Below, in pieces: positions 1 to 6,002 of a DNA stretch of 11,342 nucleotides. Within the stretch, counting starts at the first letter, position 1. Each line of letters begins with the position of its first letter. This DNA is from CAJJDF01 sp965657945 (GTDB taxonomy: Bacteria; Bacteroidota; Bacteroidia; Flavobacteriales_D; CAJJDF01): positions 1-11,342 of the forward strand of contig CBFHPW010000039.1 of the NCBI GenBank assembly GCA_965657945.1. The letters run 5' to 3'. The notes beneath the pieces were generated by a model. That model ran no database searches. It worked only from the letters and a program-made list of their open reading frames with translations, and was not told the DNA's origin. A program made the position numbers and the translations under genes.

Positions 1-547
1 AGAAAGATCTTCGTTGAATTAGACTGTCAGACATTATTGTGGTTAAACTGGATAAATAAAAATTATCTCTTAGTAAACTGTCTCGAACAAAAGTAAATAT
101 ATTATTGGAATCTATAAGAGAAGCTAGGTCTACGCTTGCACTGGCTCCATTTTCTATGTAGGTAGTCAGGATTGTACCTGATAATCGAAGACTATCAATA
201 TTTTGGTCATCTGAGCCGATAGTTGTTGTTCCAGAAACAATTCTTTCCCAAGCTGGGATAGCAGCATTCCAAAAGTAAAATCCAGGTGTTACGCTATTAG
301 TTCCAACACCGGCAGTGGCAGTGTTGTATACCAATAAGCTATTTGCCGGAGTTGTAACAGGTGCTGCTACATTTTTCGAACTTAACGCAATTCTTGGAAT
401 AAGAACCCCTTTTGTGGCAGAAGTCACGTCCAGCATGGATGATGCATCAGGAGTTGCAAGGGTGCTACTAATTGATACTCCTCCTCCTTGAGAAAAAACC
501 AAAGTAGATAAGGTCAGACCTAAAATTATCAGTATTACTTGTTTCAT
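1..547 (-). CDS. Exported surface/structural protein, N-terminal 182 residues only (runs off left edge)
   Basis: I translated this by hand from the ATG at 547; the frame stays open for 182 codons to the window edge, so the C-terminus is missing. Residues 1-20 (MKQVILIILGLTLSTLVFSQ) look like a Sec signal peptide with the usual Bacteroidota 'FSQ' end. Next comes a motif common at the start of secreted Bacteroidota surface proteins: 'TPDASSMLDV' then 'TKGVLIPRI', with 'NSLLVYNTATAG' and 'GFYFWN...WERI' following. Further on is 'DDQNIDSLRLSGTILTTYIE', then 'ASVDLASL', a repeat type often found in long adhesin or tail-fibre-like proteins. The start lies 4 bases after the TAG stop of the OmpA gene, so it is very likely the third gene of that operon. 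It may be a type IX client, but the C-terminal sorting domain that would show this is not visible. Exact function is unknown. Confidence 0.8.
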   Translation of the reverse strand, partial: MKQVILIILGLTLSTLVFSQGGGVSISSTLATPDASSMLDVTSATKGVLIPRIALSSKNVAAPVTTPANSLLVYNTATAGVGTNSVTPGFYFWNAAIPAWERIVSGTTTIGSDDQNIDSLRLSGTILTTYIENGASASVDLASLIDSNNIFTFVRDSLLRDNFYLSSLTTIMSDSLIQRRSF

Positions 548-551
548 CTTT

Positions 552-2507
552 CTATTTTTTATTAATTATTATTTCAACTCTTCTATTTATACGGTTTGCT
601 TCAGTCGAACATTGACCTGGTTTTGAGCAACCGTTAAGTATGTATTTTTCTCCATATCCTTTTGCATCAATTCTAGCCGGATCAATACCTTTTTTAACAA
701 GGTAGTTCCGAGCGGAATTAGCCCTTTGTTTAGATAATCGCATATTTGCCCAATAACTACCTTCACAATCGGTGTGGGCGCTTAGTTCAACCTTTATTTC
801 TAAATTATTGTTCAAAAAGTCAAAAAGATTATTCAATACCATGCAAGACTCTTGGGTTAGTGAAGCTGAACCTAAATCAAAAGTGATATTATTAAAAACA
901 ACCGTGTCACCAATATTTACATTTGAATTTAATTGTTCATTTTGGTCACTCAATTTCTTTTTTTTCGGTAGTTGATCTTCTAATTCAATAGACTTTACAG
1001 GATTACCATTTCCTTTAGTTTTACCTGCTTTTACTTGAGAAATTGTGCTGTCTCCTTCTTCGACTTTTGAAACAAAATGAGTTGCTAAACGTATCGTGCT
1101 GTTCTCTAATATTTGTTCAAATATGAGATTTCCTTCTTTTTTCACCTCTATTTTGAATTCAGAGGTTTTAAAATTCTCTTTGGGAATAATTATTTCACCT
1201 TCTTTGTTGGTTATGAGTGTTTTGATTAGTTTTTTTGTTCCCTCTTTTGTTGTCTGGTATTGATTAATTACCATGTCTTTACCGTACAAATTCTGTATGT
1301 TTTTTAGGTTGTAACGGAAGTAGTCTACAGAACTATCTGTAAATTTAAAAAGTTCATCTGCCCCAAATTCTTCGGCTCTATTTGAAGCAAAATAACCTTC
1401 GTTATTCGATACATAAGTCAAAGCAAAATCATCAAAAGAGGAATTAAAAGGTCTGCCTAGGTTTGTAGGTTTTTGGTCAAGTATTATTTCTCCATTTTCT
1501 ATAGTGATTGGAATACTAAACAAATCTAGTCCTCCGAAATTTTCATGACCTCTTGAGGAGAAATAGAGCATTCCATTGTGTACAAAAGGGTAGATTTCAT
1601 TAAATTGAGTGTTTATTTTATGTAGTTTGGTCGGTTTACTCCAATTCCCCTCATTATAATGAGAATAATAAATATCATAGTTTTCCTCCTCAGCAAGGGA
1701 ATAGGCGTAAAATAGAATGCGCTCTTCTTGCCAATAAAAGGGAGTGACCGAATTTGTGTTCGTTGAATTAAATCGGGCTAATTCTACTTCCTTTTTTGTT
1801 TCTTCATTGTAAGAATATAGGTTCAAGACATTGTTTTCCGTGTGTTTTTTTCCTTTAAAAATCTGGTAATCCAAAATGCTTTTAGTGTAGATATATTCTG
1901 TTTCTGAAAAAAATGTTGGATTCGCTTGGTAATTGAGTTTCTTTTTTTGTTTTACGGAATTATTAATAGAATGACTACCATTGCTCAAATCTTGTATTGT
2001 TGAGTTGTGACCAAATTCGGCTGTAATCAAAACTCTTTCGTCAGAAAAAGCGAGTCCCATAAAGGTTTTTCCAAACTGTATTTCGCTTTTTTCAATAAAA
2101 ATATTTTCATTTACTTTTACATGATGAATAGGGAAATCTATGAAGTTAGATATTATTTCTTTTTTCGCACCATAACTTTGTGGAAGTATTTCGCTGGCAG
2201 GCATGTAGCTCTCTACTGCTCGTAAAACTTCAAACTTCACTGTCTTTTGTTCAGCCGTTAATGCGTGGTCATCCCCCACTTGAAGAAATAGTTTCTGTGC
2301 TGTTTTGTATTGATTTAATTTAAAAGCAAGCACGGCCATTTGAGCATAGTCAATAGAATTCAATCCTTTTTTTTGGGATTGAATTTCATCGAATGCCTCT
2401 TGGTAATATCCGCAAGCTATTAATTTTTCAACTCCAAAGTCCTTGAGCTGACAAAAAAGATTTGTACTTACTGCAATAAACAGGAAAATGATAAGTAGTT
2501 TTTTCAT
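552..2507 (-). CDS. PorE-like OmpA-family outer-membrane protein (TPR, PD40, OmpA_C)
   Basis: 651 residues with a signal peptide at about 1-20. Residues ~25-100 look helical and TPR-like ('ACGYYQEAFDEI', 'FKLNQYKTAQKLFLQVGD'). Residues ~130-390 look like a WD40/PD40 propeller; the clearest blades are 'NTQFNEIYPFVHNGMLYFSS' with 'GGLDLF' (299-330) and 'NNEGYFASNR...ADELFKF' (368-389). A small beta region at ~395-475 may match the carboxypeptidase-regulatory-like domain of such proteins, and a polar linker covers ~480-530. The OmpA C-terminal domain is ~534-650, with 'HTD' at 578-580 and 'LSKQRANSARNYL' at 591-603, which carry the Asp and Arg that bind diaminopimelate in peptidoglycan. This domain order matches PorE of the type IX secretion system, thought to anchor the machinery to the cell wall. 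Many paralogues share it, so a dedicated partner of the adjacent PorP/SprF protein is the safer reading. The signal peptide ends 'NLFCQ', a poor lipobox, so a lipoprotein is not claimed. Confidence 0.9.
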   Translation of the reverse strand: MKKLLIIFLFIAVSTNLFCQLKDFGVEKLIACGYYQEAFDEIQSQKKGLNSIDYAQMAVLAFKLNQYKTAQKLFLQVGDDHALTAEQKTVKFEVLRAVESYMPASEILPQSYGAKKEIISNFIDFPIHHVKVNENIFIEKSEIQFGKTFMGLAFSDERVLITAEFGHNSTIQDLSNGSHSINNSVKQKKKLNYQANPTFFSETEYIYTKSILDYQIFKGKKHTENNVLNLYSYNEETKKEVELARFNSTNTNSVTPFYWQEERILFYAYSLAEEENYDIYYSHYNEGNWSKPTKLHKINTQFNEIYPFVHNGMLYFSSRGHENFGGLDLFSIPITIENGEIILDQKPTNLGRPFNSSFDDFALTYVSNNEGYFASNRAEEFGADELFKFTDSSVDYFRYNLKNIQNLYGKDMVINQYQTTKEGTKKLIKTLITNKEGEIIIPKENFKTSEFKIEVKKEGNLIFEQILENSTIRLATHFVSKVEEGDSTISQVKAGKTKGNGNPVKSIELEDQLPKKKKLSDQNEQLNSNVNIGDTVVFNNITFDLGSASLTQESCMVLNNLFDFLNNNLEIKVELSAHTDCEGSYWANMRLSKQRANSARNYLVKKGIDPARIDAKGYGEKYILNGCSKPGQCSTEANRINRRVEIIINKK

Positions 2508-2518
2508 ATGTAATATGT

Positions 2519-3469
2519 CTAAAATCTTGGAACATTCAATCTAACTAAATTTCGATTTGTTCTTTTTTCAAAGACCAACATGAGCTCATGAGAGCCATTT
2601 TGATATCGAGCTAGATTAGAATAGTTATATTGGTAAGAATAGCTCAATGAAAGTTGATTAAACATTGATAGCCGGACCATTCCAATAATGGCTTTGGAAG
2701 TTCGGTAGGACACCCCTAGACCAATTTTTTTATTATTTATTTGATACATCAGATTGAATTCTCCATGCAAGGAAGCTCCCACATCACTTTTAAGTAATCC
2801 TGACACATTAAGATAATCTTTTGAATTTGATTTGGATCTCGCTTCCCATTGATATCCTGAGTGGATAAACCATTCTAATTTGTTGAAAGCGAAATACGTC
2901 TCAACGTTATTTGATCCTATGATGTTGTTTCGTAATAAGTTAGGGAGCACTCCACCAAAATAAAAGTTATTTCGATAATAATAGGTGCCAAACTCGGCAT
3001 TGACCAATCCGTTTTTTTGAACATTAACTTGGGTAAGAGGGTCTAATTCATCAGCTGCTGTTAATTCGGTCCTGGCCTCTTTTAGAAAACCAACTTTTGG
3101 AGATAAGGAGAAAGAAAGATAAGATCCTTCTGAAAGTCTGACTTTGTGGGCGTAGTTAAAAGAAACAATGTCATTCCTTCTAACACCAATTTCGTCTCTA
3201 ATGACTCTTATACCAAGCGTGGTGTTTTTATTTTTTAAAGGAAGAGCTACTTGTAGAGCATAATTTATGGGAGCTCCTTCAAATCCCACCCATTGATTTC
3301 TGTAGTAAAGAGCTGAACTAATTTCTTTGTAACTACTAGCCGAAGCAAAATTCACCAAAGGTTGGTACAACATATACTGATTAACGTCATTGTTAATCTG
3401 TGCTGAAGAGGAGACGCTAAATAAAAGCGCAACCGAAACAGCCAATACTCTGATTGAATTCTGTATCAT
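2519..3469 (-). CDS. PorP/SprF family type IX secretion-associated outer-membrane protein
   Basis: 316 residues, the normal length for this family. A signal peptide spans ~1-23 and ends 'SSAQ'. Family hallmarks are 'QYMLYQPLVNFASA' (31-44), 'YRNQWVGFEGAP' (56-67), the run of alternating aromatic and polar strands expected of an outer-membrane beta-barrel, and 'GSHELML' (292-298) near the C-terminus. In Flavobacterium and Porphyromonas, PorP/SprF proteins are needed to export or anchor particular type IX substrates, especially large adhesins with type B C-terminal domains. This is the first gene of a three-gene operon: the OmpA-like gene starts 11 bases after its TAG stop. A giant adhesin gene often sits upstream of such pairs, but here the upstream neighbour is a divergent regulator. 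The exact substrate cannot be told from the sequence. Confidence 0.92.
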   Translation of the reverse strand: MIQNSIRVLAVSVALLFSVSSSAQINNDVNQYMLYQPLVNFASASSYKEISSALYYRNQWVGFEGAPINYALQVALPLKNKNTTLGIRVIRDEIGVRRNDIVSFNYAHKVRLSEGSYLSFSLSPKVGFLKEARTELTAADELDPLTQVNVQKNGLVNAEFGTYYYRNNFYFGGVLPNLLRNNIIGSNNVETYFAFNKLEWFIHSGYQWEARSKSNSKDYLNVSGLLKSDVGASLHGEFNLMYQINNKKIGLGVSYRTSKAIIGMVRLSMFNQLSLSYSYQYNYSNLARYQNGSHELMLVFEKRTNRNLVRLNVPRF

Positions 3470-3501
3470 ATTGAATGTTAGATAGTTTGTAATATAAGGT
3501 G

Positions 3502-3509
3502 CAAATGTA
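3502..3509 (-). promoter_or_regulatory. Candidate -7 box of the PorP/SprF-OmpA operon
   Basis: On the minus strand this reads TACATTTG, an exact match to the Bacteroidota -7 consensus TAnnTTTG. It lies 32 bases before the ATG at 3469, implying a leader of roughly 25 bases. I saw no clear TTG at the expected -33 position (about 3529-3531), so this rests on the -7 match and its placement only. Confidence 0.4.
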
Positions 3510-3544
3510 AATGAAATTTTCCTAATGAGGCATCCCTCGAACGG

Positions 3545-3571
3545 GTGGTTTTTCTCAAACCACTTTTTTTT
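3545..3571 (+). terminator. Intrinsic terminator-like hairpin pointing right, with no upstream plus-strand gene
   Basis: A perfect 7-bp stem, GTGGTTT (3545-3551) and AAACCAC (3557-3563), encloses a 5-base loop TTCTC and is followed at once by eight T (3564-3571). This is the standard shape of a Rho-independent terminator read on the plus strand. Read on the minus strand the T-run lies before the hairpin as A, so it would not terminate the PorP operon. No plus-strand gene precedes it; it could end an antisense or small RNA running across the PorP promoter. Confidence 0.55.
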
Positions 3572-3665
3572 GAATCTGATCGAAGCATGTTTTTCTCTAA
3601 ATTTAGTTCAAGTAGTTTTTTAAAGTATTGAATCACAGGAGATTTATTTATTTTTTCTGGAGCAA

Positions 3666-3731
3666 GGTAAAAAAATATAGTTATATTGCAAGTGAATCCA
3701 AATATATTTTGGTTAAGGTGCTTTTTTTACC
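3666..3731. repeat. Perfect 10-bp inverted repeat enclosing two smaller palindromes
   Basis: GGTAAAAAAA (3666-3675) pairs exactly with TTTTTTTACC (3722-3731) across 46 bases. Inside are AATATA-GT-TATATT and the near-palindrome CCAAATATATTTTGG (3698-3712). Together these could fold as a closed multi-branch structure in RNA or serve as protein-binding sites. The arms are mostly A/T runs in AT-rich DNA, so chance pairing is possible. Confidence 0.35.
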
Positions 3732-4041
3732 CAACAGAAGGTAGTTTTTGAGTCAGTCGAACAATAAAATAAACGAGGAAATGTCACCGAATCAGATTTT
3801 AAGATAAGTTGTTTTTCAATTTCATACTACGAGTATTTTTTTCTTTTTATTGATCACAAAAGTGCGGCAAAAATATAGAGCATGAAGTTGGTGAACCGAG
3901 AATGTTGATTAAAAGAAAAAACGAAAACAAATTTATTTGCAGTTGTCGTGTGGTAAGACCTAGTTAAGATGTTTTCTTCAATCACGCACAAAAGAGATGG
4001 TCAACTATTGTTGCATTGAATTATAGATTAAAATAGAATGG

Positions 4042-4689
4042 ATGAAAATATTAATTGTAGATAGCCAAATTTCTTATCAGGAAGGAGTAGCAAATTTCCT
4101 AAATCAGCATCTTAATTCTGTTGAAATTATTTGCGCCAAGGAAGGAAGACGTGCTTTGCAATTAGCTGTTCTGCATGAATTTGATCTAATAATAACTAGC
4201 CTTAATCTGCCTATACTTAGCGGGTTTGAATTGATTAGGGAAATTAGAAAACACAAGCCGAGTTTATTTATTATGGTTTTAACTTCGTATTGTAACCAAT
4301 CGATTTTAAACAAACTTAAAGAATTAAATATTCAAGCGTTTATCATGAAATATGTATCGCTTTCAGAGATATTGAATGCAATAAAGTGTATGAAACATGA
4401 TGAGTTGTATTTTTCAAAAGAACACCTTGAAAAATCAGAAAATTCACTGGTATCAAAGGATGGTGAGTTTTTAAGTGATGATGTTTTTTCCAAAATCTAT
4501 GAACTGAGTAACAGAGAAGTAGAAGTTTTGCATTTGATGATTGAGAATTTATCTAATGACAAAATTGCTAAAACGTTATTCCTAAGCATTGAAACCATTA
4601 AAACTCATAGAAAAAATATTTTTCGAAAACTGGGGGTAAACAACTTACTTGATTTGTATAAACAATTGGTTCAAGCCAATTATATTTAA
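4042..4689 (+). CDS. NarL/FixJ-type LuxR regulator with an Asp-less (atypical) receiver domain
   Basis: 215 residues, the usual length for NarL/FixJ response regulators. The receiver domain spans ~1-120 and the LuxR helix-turn-helix ~152-212 ('LSNREVEVLHLM', then 'SNDKIAKTLFLSIETIKTHR' and 'NIFRKLGV'). In the receiver, Asp7 is present, but its usual acidic partner is Ser8. The phosphoacceptor position is Ser53 ('DLIITSLNLP' where typical members have 'DLVLMDIxMP'). Thr81 and Lys103 are kept. The codon at the key position reads AGC clearly, so this is not a translation slip. Phosphorylation by a histidine kinase is therefore unlikely; the domain may act as a protein-interaction or ligand-sensing module, or the regulator may be constitutively active. 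No kinase gene adjoins it. The ATG at 4042 is chosen; another at 4038 is out of frame. It is divergent from the PorP operon and convergent with the cbb3 operon. Its targets are unknown; the PorP operon and its own promoter are natural candidates. Confidence 0.9.
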   Translation: MKILIVDSQISYQEGVANFLNQHLNSVEIICAKEGRRALQLAVLHEFDLIITSLNLPILSGFELIREIRKHKPSLFIMVLTSYCNQSILNKLKELNIQAFIMKYVSLSEILNAIKCMKHDELYFSKEHLEKSENSLVSKDGEFLSDDVFSKIYELSNREVEVLHLMIENLSNDKIAKTLFLSIETIKTHRKNIFRKLGVNNLLDLYKQLVQANYI

Positions 4690-4775
4690 CTCAGACTTTA
4701 TTAGCTATTTTTTGTCTTTTTTGAAAATAGGTTAAGTTCTTCGCTTTTACGAAGATGTTGCGATTAAACCTAACG

Positions 4776-4829
4776 AAAAAAGTTCTAATCGTATAAAAAA
4801 TGAATGCTAAATTGATTTTGCGATTAGAA
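4776..4829 (-). terminator. Candidate terminator of the cbb3 operon
   Basis: Directly after the last stop codon the minus strand reads TTCTAATCG (4829-4821), a 29-base loop, the exact complement CGATTAGAA (4791-4783), one C, and then six T (4781-4776). A 9-bp stem plus a T-run fits an intrinsic terminator, although the loop is long and the stem has only three G/C pairs. A further copy of TTGCGATTA at 4759-4767 repeats 4819-4827 and could give an alternative pairing. A separate small hairpin TCTTCG-N6-CGAAGA lies at 4738-4755 with no T-run; it may belong to the end of the convergent regulator transcript. Confidence 0.45.
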
Positions 4830-5558
4830 TTATTCTTCAAACTGTGTGTCCGCAGAGCAGCAGCCTCCTAAGGTTTCTTCTCCCATTTCAGTTTTTTGTA
4901 TTTCGGGACTAAGGTAGGGGATTCCAAGATTCATGCCTCGTAGTACGAGCAACATTCCCATAGCCAAAAGCATATATGGAACTACTTTTTGTAGGTTTAT
5001 TTTTTGATTGATCGCACTTTTGAAATACATAAAAATGAGCATGGCAGGAATAGTTCCAAGTCCAAATGAAGCCATAAAGAGAGAACTACCCGCAATCGAT
5101 TCGGAAGTAATAGAAGCGGCCAAAGCGAAATAAATAAGTCCGCAAGGTAAAAAACCATTTAGAATACCGAGGGCAAGCAAGTTTTTCCTTTCCCTTCCCA
5201 GTAATTTGCCAAAATGCTTTTTTATTGGATCAAATAGTTTGGTAACAAATTTGTTGGCCTTGTTTGCAGCCTTGTGGTATGAGAATAAAGTCCCAATAAC
5301 TATAACAATAAGAATTACCCCCACCACGATGGAAACAATTTGCTGAATCTCCATCATTCTCACAGACTCTCCAATTAGACCAAAAAACAAACCAAAAAGG
5401 GAATAGGTGAGTACTCGACCCAAGTTGTAAGTGATAATTTGAAAAAACTTTAGAAAGGAGTTTTTACTTGTGGGGATCATAAGTGCAATGGGGCCGCACA
5501 TCCCAATGCAATGTATAGAACCTAAAAATCCAATTAAAAAACCTTCTGCCAAATTCAT
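4830..5558 (-). CDS. TauE/SafE (DsbD_2-like) membrane protein of the cbb3 operon
   Basis: 242 residues from the ATG at 5558, with about six hydrophobic segments (roughly 4-28, 39-63, 72-93, 126-149, 156-179, 192-210). Two membrane cysteine motifs stand out: 'HCIGMCGP' (16-23) and 'FLPCG' (136-140). The second resembles the cysteine-bearing turns of the DsbD/CcdA transmembrane domain. Proteins of this type commonly close cbb3 operons in Bacteroidota and are annotated as sulfite exporter TauE/SafE or cytochrome c biogenesis transmembrane protein. A role in copper or thiol handling during oxidase assembly is inferred, not shown. The C-terminal tail carries a Cys pair (CCS, 233-235), possibly metal-binding. 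I prefer the ATG at 5558 because it overlaps the fixH stop by four bases (ATGA), the classic coupled arrangement; a GTG two codons earlier (5564) is also open. Final gene of the operon. Confidence 0.85.
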   Translation of the reverse strand: MNLAEGFLIGFLGSIHCIGMCGPIALMIPTSKNSFLKFFQIITYNLGRVLTYSLFGLFFGLIGESVRMMEIQQIVSIVVGVILIVIVIGTLFSYHKAANKANKFVTKLFDPIKKHFGKLLGRERKNLLALGILNGFLPCGLIYFALAASITSESIAGSSLFMASFGLGTIPAMLIFMYFKSAINQKINLQKVVPYMLLAMGMLLVLRGMNLGIPYLSPEIQKTEMGEETLGGCCSADTQFEE

Positions 5559-5989
5559 AACCACATCTCTTTATTGATTAAGTGTAATTCGCCATTCTGA
5601 ATAAACTGAATAGTGATTTTATAGAATCCGCTAGCTACCTCACTTTTATGGATAGATTGAGTGTTGTTTTGGTCAAGTTCCATTGTAAATGATCGATCCA
5701 GTTTTGCATTGTCTGGTCGGTAAAATGAAATGTCTCCTTTTTCTATTTTGGCTTCAAAACTTTTTGGGAACTCTATCAGTATTACATCTTTTTTTGAATT
5801 GATGCTAATTTCTTTAGCTAAATACAAGCCATTTTCCTGTGCATCAATATTTTTTTGATATTGAATTTCTTGGTTGTAATAATCATCTGAGACCAAATCA
5901 TTTGTGCGTCCAAATGAGTAAATCACCATGTATAAAATGAAACTAATAAATAATGTCAAAAATAGTGCAATTCTCCATCCCCAATTCAT
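5555..5989 (-). CDS. ccoH: CcoH/FixH family cbb3 oxidase assembly protein
   Basis: 144 residues from the ATG at 5989. One N-terminal membrane anchor (~4-27) is followed by a periplasmic domain typical of FixH: 'SDDYYNQEIQYQ' (34-45), 'FYRPDNAKLDRSF' (89-101) and 'SGFYKITIQF' (120-129). In cbb3 systems CcoH interacts with the oxidase subunits and with CcoG and is needed for stable assembly. The gene lies 13 bases after the ccoG stop and shares four bases with the next gene. The frame is open back to a TTG at 6022 inside ccoG, adding 11 residues, but the ATG gives the normal family start 'MNWGWRIALF'. Overall sequence conservation in this family is low; identification rests on length, topology, motifs and position after ccoG. 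Confidence 0.88.
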   Translation of the reverse strand: MNWGWRIALFLTLFISFILYMVIYSFGRTNDLVSDDYYNQEIQYQKNIDAQENGLYLAKEISINSKKDVILIEFPKSFEAKIEKGDISFYRPDNAKLDRSFTMELDQNNTQSIHKSEVASGFYKITIQFIQNGELHLINKEMWL

Positions 5990-6002
5990 AAGTGTGTGTT
6001 TT

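Larger units (their letters stand above)
3470..4041. other. 572-base non-coding gap between divergent PorP and regulator genes
   Basis: No credible gene is present: every ATG I followed on either strand meets a stop within about 15 codons. The gap is AT-rich with many T-runs. It holds the -7 box for the PorP operon, a rightward terminator-like hairpin and a large inverted repeat, each listed separately. A near match to the -7 consensus on the plus strand (TATTGTTG, 4006-4013) lies 28 bases before the regulator start, but it has one mismatch and no clear -33 element. I found no FNR-type TTGATnnnnATCAA site. The length is unusual beside the tightly packed operons on both sides, so it may contain a small RNA or extended regulatory leader. 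Confidence 0.6.

Noticed and set aside
2448..2507. Lipoprotein signal in the OmpA-like protein (Cys19)
   Set aside because: The residues before the Cys (NLF) do not fit a lipobox, and the peptide reads as an ordinary Sec signal.
3470..4041. Small protein genes in the long gap
   Set aside because: All ATG-initiated frames I followed on either strand stop within about 15 codons, and none shows a signal peptide or known motif.
4705..4730. CTATTTT ... AAAATAG hairpin as terminator of the regulator gene
   Set aside because: The stem is almost wholly A/T and no T-run follows it on the plus strand; too weak to call.
5558..5564. GTG start at 5564 for the TauE/SafE-type gene
   Set aside because: The ATG at 5558 gives the common four-base ATGA overlap with fixH; the GTG adds only two residues.
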